From: Chitinophagales bacterium
GTDB lineage: Bacteria > Bacteroidota > Bacteroidia > Chitinophagales > JADIYW01
Length of the DNA: 64,000 nucleotides
Direction of reading: 5' to 3'
NCBI GenBank assembly: GCA_020636545.1
Contig: JACJXS010000011.1
Coordinates: forward strand, 124,001-188,000
Below, piece by piece: positions 47,790 to 57,509 of the stretch. Within the stretch, counting starts at the first letter, position 1; each line of letters starts with the position of its first letter. The position numbers and the translations under genes are program-made. Below the pieces are notes generated by a model. It was not told the DNA's origin. It did not search any database and saw only the letters and a program-made list of their open reading frames with translations.

Positions 47790-48626
47790 TTAATATTCCC
47801 ACAAATCGTGCTCAAATTGAAACAATTGTTGTTTTTGAGCTTCAGATTCATATAAAATATCAATACCAGATTTGTAGTCTTTTATACGTTGGTCTAAAAC
47901 GTTATCCACTTTATAGATATAACTAGAGAATAATCTTAATTGAAAAACTTGATCCCAATTTAAACGAACACCATTTGGAAATGGGTTGAAAGCTTCACTA
48001 TTAACTAATGTTTTTCTAATAGATGGGAAGTACACCCAGAATACAGGAACTTCAGCTCTAAAATCGCCCGTTGTTGGGTCATAATTATCAATTAAAGGAC
48101 AAATTCCCATAATTCTAACTTTCATTGTAGAATGTTGTTTGTCAAAATACCATACTTCTTTCATACGGAATTTATTAACATTATCCCAGTTTACTTCATT
48201 CGTAATTACTTTCCAAACCATAACATCAGGATTTGCAGCATCAGGAACTAAGATAGAATCTGTACTTCCACCAGCAACACTAAGTGCCTCAGAAGCCGTT
48301 ATAGGTGTAGAAAAATCTTCATCTAAACCTGAATATACTGGAACATCACCAGATTTAATAGCATCTAATAAGATACCGATAAAAGGTCTTTTTGGCCATT
48401 TAAAATGTAGATTTAATTTTTCTCTACAATCCATTACTCTCCAAACGTTCTTATACCACATCACATCAGATTCTCTGATAAACACGTCTTCCATAGGAAT
48501 TCTCTTTCCAGAAATCTCTTGACTCCAAGGTAATTTTTGAATTTCTGTATTTACTTCTGTTGCGTCTGCAGCGAAAATCGCAGGAGCAAAAGACAATAAA
48601 AAGAAAAATGATAATAAATATCTCAT
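47790..48626 (-). CDS. gldN: Gliding motility / type IX secretion protein GldN
   Basis: GldN forms the periplasmic ring of the type IX secretion system together with GldK, and in gliding species it is needed for motility. The 278-residue protein begins with a signal peptide (MRYLLSFFFLLSFAPAIFA). WSQEISGKRIPMEDVFIRE and DVMWYKNVWRVMDCREKLN are family landmarks. The frame is open upstream to 48728, but that would overlap gldM; the ATG at 48626 leaves a 13-base gap and begins the signal peptide. Confidence 0.95.
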   Translation of the reverse strand: MRYLLSFFFLLSFAPAIFAADATEVNTEIQKLPWSQEISGKRIPMEDVFIRESDVMWYKNVWRVMDCREKLNLHFKWPKRPFIGILLDAIKSGDVPVYSGLDEDFSTPITASEALSVAGGSTDSILVPDAANPDVMVWKVITNEVNWDNVNKFRMKEVWYFDKQHSTMKVRIMGICPLIDNYDPTTGDFRAEVPVFWVYFPSIRKTLVNSEAFNPFPNGVRLNWDQVFQLRLFSSYIYKVDNVLDQRIKDYKSGIDILYESEAQKQQLFQFEHDLWEY

Positions 48627-48639
48627 ATTATAAAAAATA

Positions 48640-50184
48640 TTAGTCAATTTTAAATGCAATACCAGGTATTTTACGAACAGAACCATCTGGTCCTTGAACT
48701 TTAATCTCTTCAAAATAGAAAACATCACCTGGTTTTGCTTTATTTATAGCTTGTTCAGCAGCACCGTTAAATGTTGGTCCATTATTTGGAATAATTGCAG
48801 GATCTGCCATTCTAGGTTGGTAGAATAATTGGAAACTTAATACATTAAATCTTGCATCGAAATCAAAATTCTTTAATGCAGCTATCAAACCATTCTGTGC
48901 TTTAAACTGAGCAGATGGCATTCTTCCACCTGGTTTATTACCCACTTCAGCTTGTGGATCAGGTATCATTTTAACACGGAATTCAGAATTAGCATACGTT
49001 TTGCCATTAGCAGAAACATTTACTTGAACTTTTCCTTGTTGAGTTACTTTAACAGTATATTTACCACCAGAGCCAGAAAGAGTACCTCCACCAGAAAGTC
49101 CTACCTGTAATTTTTGAGGTGAAACTCCAGCAGCAGAAACAGTAATTGGGTTCTCAACACCGATATAAAATACATTCATTTTATCAGCTGCAACAGAGGC
49201 AAAAGGAGGAGCTACTGTATATTTAAAATCAGGGGTTTTGAAAGTATTAACTTCACCTGTTCTATTATTTTTTACTGTAACCACACCATTCACAGGAAAT
49301 TCACCCACACTACCAGTTCCAACAGTAAACTCACCAACACCATTTTTTACAGGAACAGAACGACCATTAACCGTAATAGACACAGAACTTTCTGAACTAC
49401 CTGCAGCTAAAGATACATAAGCTTTAAAAGGTTCTCCTTGTAATACATAAGCACTTGGAGAAGCAATTTGAGCAGAAAACTCATCTAAAACTATTTCTTT
49501 TGGTTTTAAATCTTTCATTGAACCAATTTTGCTGTATAAATAAGCCATCATTTGGTTTTCCGCATTTTTAGCATCTACTTCTAATTTAGTCAACATTGAA
49601 TAAACAGCAATAGCTGGCATTTGATAGTATCTTTCTCTAACCCAATCACCATCTTTCTTGTCAGCTTTAGTATTTAATCCAATAATTTCATTCATTTTCT
49701 TTTTATCTTCTTCATTTACAAACGACATCAGCTTATTATAAGCTTCATCTATCTTAGACTTAATTTTATAGCCTTCACCCTTTCCTTCACCAACAATATA
49801 CGCATTAGCAATTTCTAAGTCATCTTTTTTAGATAAAATACCATCTGGATCTTCGGTATCTGGACCATTTGCTCTTTTAACAATCTCTTGTTTTACGCCT
49901 GAAATATAACTCATTAAATTGTCAATTTCAGTTTTAACTTGCTGAGCTTGTTGCTCATATTTTACCACATCCATATTTGCAGGCTCTTTAACCTTTTTAT
50001 CAGCAAACGCTTGAAATGTAGCTTGTATATTGGAATCTGCGATAGTTTTTGAGTTTTCTAAACTCTTATTCATTACTTTAAAGGCATTCAAAATTTCTGC
50101 TGAAACATTCAATGCCAAAAGGGCAGTCAGTACCAGATACATCATATTGATCATCTGCTGACGGTTCTCCTTAGGAATTGCCAT
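48640..50184 (-). CDS. gldM: Gliding motility / type IX secretion motor protein GldM
   Basis: GldM pairs with GldL to form the proton-driven motor; its periplasmic stalk transmits energy to the GldK/GldN ring. The single N-terminal membrane segment is MYLVLTALLALNVSAEILNAF (about residues 15-35). The rest is periplasmic, with helical and then four beta-rich domains, ending in GSVRKIPGIAFKID. The length of 514 is typical. It starts 45 bases after the gldL stop. Confidence 0.97.
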   Translation of the reverse strand: MAIPKENRQQMINMMYLVLTALLALNVSAEILNAFKVMNKSLENSKTIADSNIQATFQAFADKKVKEPANMDVVKYEQQAQQVKTEIDNLMSYISGVKQEIVKRANGPDTEDPDGILSKKDDLEIANAYIVGEGKGEGYKIKSKIDEAYNKLMSFVNEEDKKKMNEIIGLNTKADKKDGDWVRERYYQMPAIAVYSMLTKLEVDAKNAENQMMAYLYSKIGSMKDLKPKEIVLDEFSAQIASPSAYVLQGEPFKAYVSLAAGSSESSVSITVNGRSVPVKNGVGEFTVGTGSVGEFPVNGVVTVKNNRTGEVNTFKTPDFKYTVAPPFASVAADKMNVFYIGVENPITVSAAGVSPQKLQVGLSGGGTLSGSGGKYTVKVTQQGKVQVNVSANGKTYANSEFRVKMIPDPQAEVGNKPGGRMPSAQFKAQNGLIAALKNFDFDARFNVLSFQLFYQPRMADPAIIPNNGPTFNGAAEQAINKAKPGDVFYFEEIKVQGPDGSVRKIPGIAFKID

Positions 50185-50229
50185 ATCTTTTTAATTTTTA
50201 ATTTTTAACAATACAGTTTCTCAGCAAAA

Positions 50230-51039
50230 TTATTGAGCTTTCATTGCAGAAAGCATATTACCATATATATTATTTAATCTTTCTAAGTTAGAAGCTAAAC
50301 CACCCATTTGTGCTTTAAATTTATCAGTATCAGCAATAGAAGATTCTAAATTCGTCATAGCAGCATCTAAATTGCCAATAAATTTATTCATTGATTTTAA
50401 ATGGTTGTTAGTGTCTTGCAATTCCATTTCATAAACAGCATTCAAAGCAGATAAATTTTTAGCAGCAGTTTGAACTTGTTCATGATATTTAGAAGCATCA
50501 CCACTCGCAGAAGCTAATTTACTCATACCTTCAGCAGCTCCAGTAAATGCAGTTTGTACACCTGTCAATGCTGTTGCAGCAGATTTTGCAGAATTAGCAA
50601 ATTCATTTGAAGCAACAGTTGCATCAGTAATTGAACCCATTTTTGCAACATTTTCAGAGAATCCTTTTAAGTTATCTCCAAATCTATTAACTAAATTCTG
50701 ATCCAATTTTGCAGCTTCCATCATTTTATCTAATTCGCCTGCTAAACTTTTTTTATTTCCAGCTCCACCAGCAACTGAAACATCAACAGCAGAAATTTTT
50801 GCATCATAATCATCTAATCCTGGATATAACTTCTCCCAATAATAAGTAGGTTCTGCTGGTGCTAAAGCCGAGAATGCAAATACGAATGCTTCAACCGACA
50901 TACCAACAATCAGCATTTCACTAGCGAAAGGCCAATGCATTAACTTAAATAATGCACCCATAATTACCACAGAAGCTCCCAAACCGAATATCATATTCTT
51001 GAGCTTACCAAAAGATTTTGAATGAAGAAAACTTGACAT
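50230..51039 (-). CDS. gldL: Gliding motility / type IX secretion motor protein GldL
   Basis: GldL is the inner-membrane stator-like subunit of the type IX motor. Two membrane helices lie near residues 14-35 and 39-60, with MALFKLMHWPF-like sequence (FKLMHWPFASEMLIVGMSVE) at the turn. The rest (about 100-269) is helical and cytoplasmic. The length of 269 fits. gldM follows after 45 bases. Confidence 0.96.
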   Translation of the reverse strand: MSSFLHSKSFGKLKNMIFGLGASVVIMGALFKLMHWPFASEMLIVGMSVEAFVFAFSALAPAEPTYYWEKLYPGLDDYDAKISAVDVSVAGGAGNKKSLAGELDKMMEAAKLDQNLVNRFGDNLKGFSENVAKMGSITDATVASNEFANSAKSAATALTGVQTAFTGAAEGMSKLASASGDASKYHEQVQTAAKNLSALNAVYEMELQDTNNHLKSMNKFIGNLDAAMTNLESSIADTDKFKAQMGGLASNLERLNNIYGNMLSAMKAQ

Positions 51040-51099
51040 AATTTGTTTTTTTGATTAGTTTAAAATTGTTTGTTTAATTATTTGGAATATTTATTTGTT

Positions 51100-52374
51100 T
51101 TATTTAAAATCTTCAAGACCTCTTCCTAAGAATGGTAATAAGCATCTAAATCCGATATAAGATTTAGAAGAATCTTGATATTCAGAATTTCTTGTTCCTG
51201 TTTGTAAGTAGAATGCAATATCTTTCCAAGAACCACCTCTAATAACTTTTCTTTTCATTACAGAACCATCATCTTCTTTAGCATCATATCTATAATCTGG
51301 TTGCATATCATGGATAAACATAACAGATGCATCATCATAAGCGGTAGATGTCCACTCAGAAACGTTTCCTGACATATTATATAAACCATAATCATTAGGC
51401 CAATAAGATTTTGCATTTACTGTATATAAGCCACCATCTTCAGGATAATTACCTCTACCAGGTTTAAAGTTTGCCAATAAACATCCTTTGGTATTTCTGA
51501 TATATGGACCACCCCAAGGATATGGAGATAAATTTCTACCACCTCTTGCAGCATATTCCCATTCGTATTCTGTTGGCAATCTAAATTCTTCAACTGGAGC
51601 CATTCCATTTGATTCTCTATAACCATTCCATAATTTTGTTCTCCAAGCACAGAAACCATTTGCTTGTGGCCAAGTAATACCTACCACTGGATAATCATCA
51701 TAAGCAGGGTGTGTAAAATATACACGTGTCATTGGTTCATTATAAGAATAAGAGAAATCTCTAATCCAACATAATTCATCAGGATAAATAGAAATTTGTT
51801 TTTTATCCATAAATTGACTACGAGGTTTATCTTTATTTTCTCTTGCAGCAGCTTCTTTCCATCTATACCAAGTATATTCAAATATTAATTTACGTGGATC
51901 TAATTCTTTTTTACCATTAATTCTATCGGCTTCTGTATAATATAATGATTCTAATTGTTCTGTTTCGCCAGTAGCACCAGACCAATCAATAGGCATATCC
52001 CAATTAATAGCTTGGCCTCCATTTTCACCTTCTAGAACATGGTCACCACCTAACATCTTGTGAGCAATAGAATCTCTTACCCATTCCACAAATTGACGGT
52101 ATTCATTGTTTGTGATTTCTGTTTCATCCATATAAAACCCAACAATAGAGATTTGTTTCATCTTTGTATTAAATGAATAATTAATATCTTGATCTGAAGG
52201 TCCCATGTGAAACACACCCGACGGAACATAAACCATTCCAAATGGCATCAAGTTATTATCCCAAGTTGGACGATCCTGTGAGCCGATAAGCTGACCATCA
52301 GTGGTTTTTCCACCTTTACAACCACTCAAAACGAGTGTGAATACTATTAACAATGAGTAGGTAACTCTTTTCAT
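51100..52374 (-). CDS. gldK: Gliding motility / type IX secretion lipoprotein GldK
   Basis: GldK is an outer-membrane-anchored periplasmic ring component of the type IX system. It has an N-terminal lipoprotein signal (MKRVTYSLLIVFTLVLSGC) and a formylglycine-generating-enzyme-like domain (FGMVYVPSGVFHMGPS, then FRLPTEYEWEYAARGG, NMSGNVSEWTS and VIRGGSWKDIAF). The start at 52374 was preferred to 52383 because it fits the lipoprotein signal. It lies about 100 bases after the PorP/SprF gene. Confidence 0.96.
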   Translation of the reverse strand: MKRVTYSLLIVFTLVLSGCKGGKTTDGQLIGSQDRPTWDNNLMPFGMVYVPSGVFHMGPSDQDINYSFNTKMKQISIVGFYMDETEITNNEYRQFVEWVRDSIAHKMLGGDHVLEGENGGQAINWDMPIDWSGATGETEQLESLYYTEADRINGKKELDPRKLIFEYTWYRWKEAAARENKDKPRSQFMDKKQISIYPDELCWIRDFSYSYNEPMTRVYFTHPAYDDYPVVGITWPQANGFCAWRTKLWNGYRESNGMAPVEEFRLPTEYEWEYAARGGRNLSPYPWGGPYIRNTKGCLLANFKPGRGNYPEDGGLYTVNAKSYWPNDYGLYNMSGNVSEWTSTAYDDASVMFIHDMQPDYRYDAKEDDGSVMKRKVIRGGSWKDIAFYLQTGTRNSEYQDSSKSYIGFRCLLPFLGRGLEDFK

Positions 52375-52471
52375 CTTAATCATTATTTTATATAAAAAGT
52401 AATTGTAAAAATAGTAAAAAAATATTAAATCAAAAAAAAAATAAAAAGAATCTATATTTTTAGCATATTTT

Positions 52472-53458
52472 TCACAGAAAACGAGGGTTATTTATGAACT
52501 TTGGTAACTTCGTTTTCATTCCAACACTCCGCATATTATAGTACATTGTAATTTCATGTGAACCTTTATTAACATCTCCCAATTCTTTAAATGTGAAATC
52601 ATAACTATAAATAATCCCCAACATTTTATTTTTCAATGGACTTATTTTAATAATAGTAGAAACGGATTCGAAAGCATTTTTATTGTACCCTCTAATATTT
52701 GTACCTAAACCTACAAAACTTCTATAATTAAACATCAACTGAAAATCAGTTTGTATATTCACAAAATCTGTATTAATCATCAAAGCAGGTTCAATCGAAA
52801 AATTTTCACCCGTCTTAATTTTTGATTTTAGATTTGTTTGTAATACACTTTTATAAGTAGGCTTTAATTCCTTTAAAATCCCATCAAATGAATTAGCATT
52901 ATTTATGGAATTTAAGTATGCTATACCCAAATCTAAATATTTAGTATTCATAGAAATGCCTATATTCAGAAAAGGTCGAAAGGATTTTATTTTTTGATTA
53001 TTTAGGTAATCATCATTGTGATTTATTCCACTACTATAATCACCATTTGGTGTAATTAATTTTGTACCATCTAGTTTACTAAATTCAAAACCAGCTTGAG
53101 CTCCAATACCAATTTTTAGTTTATCTTTAATGGGTATTATATAATTATAACCTAACTGAAATTGGTTATTCTTAAACGCTCCAATTTGATCATTGGTTAT
53201 ATTCATTCCGATACCACTTTTTAATTTTGGTAAATAGAAACTAGATAAAAAATTAATAGTACTTGGAGCACCGTCTAATCTCGCCCATTGGTTTCTGTAA
53301 TTAAGTGCAAATTTATATTGCTCATCAATTCCATAAAATGCAGGATTGTACAATTCGTTTAAAAAATTAAAATGTGAAGAGATTGGTTTTATTTGAGCAT
53401 AAACAGGCAAAAGCCAATTTATTAAAAGTACATAAAATAAAACTCTTTTTATTTTCAT
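52472..53458 (-). CDS. PorP/SprF-family type IX secretion outer-membrane protein
   Basis: This 328-residue barrel protein has a signal peptide (MKIKRVLFYVLLINWLLPVYAQ). YNPAFYGIDEQYKFALNYRN followed by QWARLDGAPSTINF is the standard opening of the PorP/SprF family, which escorts particular type IX cargo or attaches adhesins at the outer membrane. It precedes gldK, as in many Bacteroidota, and is likely part of the same transcriptional programme. Confidence 0.94.
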   Translation of the reverse strand: MKIKRVLFYVLLINWLLPVYAQIKPISSHFNFLNELYNPAFYGIDEQYKFALNYRNQWARLDGAPSTINFLSSFYLPKLKSGIGMNITNDQIGAFKNNQFQLGYNYIIPIKDKLKIGIGAQAGFEFSKLDGTKLITPNGDYSSGINHNDDYLNNQKIKSFRPFLNIGISMNTKYLDLGIAYLNSINNANSFDGILKELKPTYKSVLQTNLKSKIKTGENFSIEPALMINTDFVNIQTDFQLMFNYRSFVGLGTNIRGYNKNAFESVSTIIKISPLKNKMLGIIYSYDFTFKELGDVNKGSHEITMYYNMRSVGMKTKLPKFINNPRFL

Positions 53459-53516
53459 TTTAATTAAATCTAAAGAATTTAAAAGTCAATTCTAATTGAA
53501 AGGTAAATAAAAATTC

Positions 53517-54722
53517 TTACTTTTTATTTCCTACAGTAATATATTTTTTAATAGCATCAACTAAGGAAGGATTTTCAGGTGTTGGTGCAAAGACATCAAT
53601 TCTTAATTTATGTGCCATTACAGTCTCACCTGTTGAATTTCCAAAGATTGCTAATCTGGTCTTATCTTGTACAAAATCTGAGAAATTAGAATACAATGAA
53701 TCTATTGCTGATGGATTGAAAAAAATCAACATATCATATTTTACATTTTTTAAATCAGACAAATCACTCGCAATGGTTTTATATAAAATTGCTTCTTTAT
53801 ATTCAATTTTATTAGATTTTAATGTATCGGTCAATAAACTATCTTTAGTTTCTGAACTTGGAATCAAATAGGTTGCATCTCCAGCTTTATCTTTATTTTT
53901 AAGAATGACTTCTATCAACTTATTTAATTTTCCATCACCAAAAAAGACTTTACGTTTTCTATAATTGATATATTTTTGGAGGTATAATGCTATTGCTTCA
54001 TTTAGACAGAAATATTTATTTTCTGGAGAAATTTTCAAACGCATATCTTCCAACATTCTAAAGTATTGCTCAATCGATGTTTTGCTTGTAAGAATGACAT
54101 TTTGAAATTGATCTAGATATATTTTTTGAGTTCTAAAATCTAAGGCTTTAATACCTTCAACTTGAGTAAATGGTCGCCAATCTAATTTAATCTTGAATTG
54201 ATTGGCTAAATCTATATAAGGTGATTTTCCTGATTCTGGTTTCGGTAAGGAAATTAAAATTGATTTTACAGAATATGGTTTATCTGACGAAACTTTTATG
54301 ACTACCTTATTATCAGGTACAATAATTTTATTTGTAATCTCTTTATCAGACTTCTTAACATATTTTCTTTTAGGCTTTTCGGCTTCAATTTTATTTTTAG
54401 TAATCTTGGTAGATTTAGGCTCAATTTTAGCACTTACCTTAATTGACTTCGCTTTTTCTGAAGATTTTGAAGCGGAAGATTTTATAGTTTGCTTTACAGT
54501 ATTCTTCTTTTTAGCTTCTGTTGAAGCTACAGTTTTCTTTTCTTTTGAAATGGAGGCAGTCTTCTTTACAGGAGTCTTCGCTGTTTTTTTCTCCACTGCT
54601 TTAATTTCATCTTTAGATTTAGTTGGCTTTACTGTCTTTTTTAATGTAGATACAGCAGCCTTCTTAGGTGTAGCTACCTTCTTAGTAGAAGATATTTTTT
54701 TTTCTGTAACTTTCTTCGCCAT
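53517..54722 (-). CDS. hemD: Uroporphyrinogen-III synthase with lysine-rich N-terminal extension
   Basis: HemD closes the linear tetrapyrrole to uroporphyrinogen III in haem synthesis. The catalytic part begins at about residue 150 (VKSILISLPKPESGKSPYID) and contains WRPFTQVEGIKALDF, KYFCLNEAIALYLQKYI, and YDMLIFFNPSAIDSL, all typical of the Bacteroidota HemD family. Residues 1-149 are low-complexity Lys/Ala/Thr/Ser/Val, resembling histone H1 tails (KKVATPKKAAV, KKTAKTPVKK). No Met lies between this tail and the enzyme, so both are translated together. The start is five bases after the DUF4271 stop. Confidence 0.9.
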   Translation of the reverse strand: MAKKVTEKKISSTKKVATPKKAAVSTLKKTVKPTKSKDEIKAVEKKTAKTPVKKTASISKEKKTVASTEAKKKNTVKQTIKSSASKSSEKAKSIKVSAKIEPKSTKITKNKIEAEKPKRKYVKKSDKEITNKIIVPDNKVVIKVSSDKPYSVKSILISLPKPESGKSPYIDLANQFKIKLDWRPFTQVEGIKALDFRTQKIYLDQFQNVILTSKTSIEQYFRMLEDMRLKISPENKYFCLNEAIALYLQKYINYRKRKVFFGDGKLNKLIEVILKNKDKAGDATYLIPSSETKDSLLTDTLKSNKIEYKEAILYKTIASDLSDLKNVKYDMLIFFNPSAIDSLYSNFSDFVQDKTRLAIFGNSTGETVMAHKLRIDVFAPTPENPSLVDAIKKYITVGNKK

Positions 54723-54727
54723 AATTT

Positions 54728-55588
54728 TTATTTTAAATTAAGCCAAAAATATTTTACAACTAACATTAATGGCATAATTTTAAAGGTGCAAAGATACAGA
54801 ATAAAATAGATTTTATTAGAAATTTTTGCAAACTGAGTAATTTTAAATCCCTTATACACAATATAAAGTGTATATATTGCTCCAAAAAGAATTAAAAACG
54901 CTCTTATATCTGTTGAAGTATTGTAATACATCAAGACAATAATTAAGGCTACCATACAAGCAAATGCAATATCAAAAAATAGTTTATTAAAATAAAACAG
55001 TCTGTATGTCTTTATTTGCCCAATAATAAATAAAACAATGACTTCTAATATCATTTTGATACTAAAAAAAATTGCAATTACAGATAAAATATAAGTAAAT
55101 TGTTTGTAATTAAATATAGTATAATATTTTGATACATAGATATTTACAAAATAGTTTACAACAAAAGCAATTAAAATAATTTTAAATAGAAAAAGTGCCA
55201 CTATAAGAAAAAAGTTATCGAATTTATTGGCTGCTAAGTAAACTTGATATTGTTTTATACTAACTAAACTTTCTCTTACTGCCAAAAAATAATCTCCAAA
55301 GAAAACATATAACAAGGCAATAATTAACAAAATAAGCAGTGCTGCATACATATAATCTAAGGCTTTTTGCTGAGCTCGTAACGGTTGAATAATCACTGTG
55401 GTTGGTGTTGCCTTTTGCCCATCAATAAAAATGGATTGCTTAAGTTGCAGCATCTGAGCAGAATCAGTTTTATTTTTTAGTATAGAATCTACCCAAATTG
55501 GATTGTAATCTTTTTTATCAGCAGAAAATGAATAAAATATAGAACAACACAATATTATTAAAACTATCTGTTTAAAATAGGGCAACAT
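54728..55588 (-). CDS. DUF4271 membrane protein
   Basis: The 286-residue protein starts MLPYFKQIVLIILCCSIFYS and has about seven hydrophobic segments, six of them in the C-terminal two thirds. DUF4271 is found next to hemD in many Bacteroidota and its function is unknown; a role in envelope or haem transport is only a guess. The start at 55588 avoids a long overlap with the Omp85-like gene; the frame is open to 55684. It overlaps the stop of that gene by 17 bases. Confidence 0.86.
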   Translation of the reverse strand: MLPYFKQIVLIILCCSIFYSFSADKKDYNPIWVDSILKNKTDSAQMLQLKQSIFIDGQKATPTTVIIQPLRAQQKALDYMYAALLILLIIALLYVFFGDYFLAVRESLVSIKQYQVYLAANKFDNFFLIVALFLFKIILIAFVVNYFVNIYVSKYYTIFNYKQFTYILSVIAIFFSIKMILEVIVLFIIGQIKTYRLFYFNKLFFDIAFACMVALIIVLMYYNTSTDIRAFLILFGAIYTLYIVYKGFKITQFAKISNKIYFILYLCTFKIMPLMLVVKYFWLNLK

Positions 55589-57287
55589 AACCAAAATGGA
55601 TTTTAGAGTTGCGAAAACTGATAGGTTGATTTTTCTGCTGTCCGAGTGCATACGAGAGTCCAAAAATACCGATTTTTGATTCAAAATTTATACCTATACC
55701 AAAACCAAACGGAAAATTATTTTTTATTTGTTGTTGAAATTGCTCTCGAACATACGCAAAATCATAAAAAACAGACATATAAGCATTTTTTTGTAAAAGC
55801 AATCTATATTCTAGTGTATTCACAATATATGTACTTGCATAAATTGATTCTTCATCAAAACCACGTAGTAATTTATTGCCGCCAATTCTTAACAATTCAT
55901 TTCTTAGTATATTATTATTAAACACACTACCACCATTTTGGCTCATTTTTATGGTACTTCGTTTTCCAAAAGGTAAGTAATAATTGATATTCCAAAATAA
56001 TTCTGCTTTCAGACTTTTCTTTTTGATACTATCATACAAAGCTGGATAATTAAAGCCATCATTTGAATTAATGGCTAAAATCTGATTATTGGTCTTCAGT
56101 TTTTTTGTCCCAACTGAGGTTGAAACTCGCAACTCAACACCTTTTCGTGGATTTAATAAATAATCTAAAGTCTCAAAATACAATTCCACTCCATATTGAT
56201 TATAAGTTGCATCTAAGTTTCCAGGTAATCTTTTGAAGCTCTTAACAAAATTAGTATCTGCTTGTAAAATTATAGTTTGTGCGTATTTATAAAAACCTTT
56301 AAAATAGTTATTGGTTTTGAAAAAATAAGGAACGCCTAAATTTAGATTCAAATCCAATGAGGTAGAATCTCGCTTTTCTAATTGAAAACTTGTATTAATT
56401 CCCAACTGTGTATTTAATAAAAAGGGATATTGAAATTTCAGATTAAGTCGTTGTGTATTGGGATGTAATCGTGTCCATTCAAAAAACAACTCCTCGCCTC
56501 TTTTAAATGCATTTTGCAAATGAATTCTAGCTTCGCCTGTAATCATCAATTTATTAGAATTGCTACTATTGGGCAAAAAACCAACTATAAAATCAAACTT
56601 ATTGACTTTCCGCTTCTTTAAATACAAATGAATATCAGCTTTATCTTCGTGAAAATAAATATCTGATGGTTGTTTTAATTCGGTATAGGGCAATTTTGCC
56701 AATAATTTATCTATCTCCACAATTTTCGATTCATTGTAAGGCTTTCCAGATTTAATTCCAATATAATTCTGAATAAATCCCTTAGAAATTCGAGCATTTT
56801 CGTGGTTAATAAAACTATCCACTAAAATCAATTGTCCAGTATCGATTTTATAAGCTATTGAAATGGAATCTTTATTTAGATGAATAGAATCTTGTAAGAT
56901 TTGTGCAAAAGGATAGCCAGAATTTTCTAATTTTTGTAATTGTTTATCCAATTGAACTTTCAATTTCAAAAAATCTAATTGGGTTGTTTTCTTACTTACA
57001 GTAATATTAGATTGTAAGAAATGTTTATTCCCTTCAAAAATCTGAGCAAAACAGGTATCTTTTGTACAGTAAAAACTATCGACTGAATATTGCCAATAAC
57101 CAGCATTTTGTTTTTTCTTCACTAACTCTTCCAGATAAGTTAATATATCAGCTTGCTTCTTAAACGTTTTAATATTAGATTTATTTGATTCTATAAAATG
57201 ACTATGTAAATAAATTGATTGAGCTATTAGGTTTTGTAATACTAAACCCAATAACAATAAAAACCCTATTTTTAGAAATTTATCCAT
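55572..57287 (-). CDS. Omp85-superfamily outer-membrane protein (BamA/TamA-like)
   Basis: This 571-residue protein has a signal peptide (MDKFLKIGFLLLLGLVLQNLIAQ), a POTRA-like N-terminal region (about 25-210) and a C-terminal 16-strand-type barrel. LLRGFDEESIYAS (the conserved RGF loop) and a terminal aromatic residue (HFGYVALF) place it in the Omp85 superfamily. It is shorter than BamA (only about two POTRA units), so TamA-like or FhaC-like transport is more likely. It heads the minus-strand cluster that runs to gldN. Confidence 0.87.
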   Translation of the reverse strand: MDKFLKIGFLLLLGLVLQNLIAQSIYLHSHFIESNKSNIKTFKKQADILTYLEELVKKKQNAGYWQYSVDSFYCTKDTCFAQIFEGNKHFLQSNITVSKKTTQLDFLKLKVQLDKQLQKLENSGYPFAQILQDSIHLNKDSISIAYKIDTGQLILVDSFINHENARISKGFIQNYIGIKSGKPYNESKIVEIDKLLAKLPYTELKQPSDIYFHEDKADIHLYLKKRKVNKFDFIVGFLPNSSNSNKLMITGEARIHLQNAFKRGEELFFEWTRLHPNTQRLNLKFQYPFLLNTQLGINTSFQLEKRDSTSLDLNLNLGVPYFFKTNNYFKGFYKYAQTIILQADTNFVKSFKRLPGNLDATYNQYGVELYFETLDYLLNPRKGVELRVSTSVGTKKLKTNNQILAINSNDGFNYPALYDSIKKKSLKAELFWNINYYLPFGKRSTIKMSQNGGSVFNNNILRNELLRIGGNKLLRGFDEESIYASTYIVNTLEYRLLLQKNAYMSVFYDFAYVREQFQQQIKNNFPFGFGIGINFESKIGIFGLSYALGQQKNQPISFRNSKIHFGYVALF

Positions 57288-57298
57288 TTATACAAGTC

Positions 57299-57306
57299 CA
57301 AATTTA
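57299..57306 (-). promoter_or_regulatory. -7 element of the Omp85-like gene
   Basis: TAAATTTG on the minus strand fits TAnnTTTG and ends 11 bases before the ATG at 57287. It could drive the whole run to gldN, with internal promoters possible in the larger gaps. The remaining 57288-57509 gap holds nothing else I can name. Confidence 0.5.
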
Positions 57307-57494
57307 AGACCGTTGCAAGGTAATCATTATTCATAAATCTCCAGCCAAATTCCTTCAATCTTCTTCGTTACTCATTTATTTTTAATCCTCATTATCAATG
57401 TGATAACTGCGGTTTAAAAATAATTTAGTGCCTTGAATATTTTTGTAAATTGACTTTTGCAATGGTCTTATACATTAATAATAAAGTATTTGTT

Positions 57495-57502
57495 TAATTT
57501 TG
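57495..57502 (+). promoter_or_regulatory. -7 element of hemW
   Basis: TAATTTTG fits TAnnTTTG and ends seven bases before the ATG at 57510. GAGG at 57502-57505 resembles a Shine-Dalgarno site, which is rare here, but may not be transcribed. Confidence 0.55.
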
Positions 57503-57509
57503 AGGCAAA

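Noticed and set aside
48627..48728. Longer GldN start overlapping gldM
   Set aside because: The ATG at 48626 begins a clean signal peptide, while the extension would put 34 residues in front of it.
54298..54741. 147-codon plus-strand ORF opposite the hemD tail
   Set aside because: It is the antisense of lysine-rich codons and reads as Phe/Val/Ser runs. It is not expected to be a gene.
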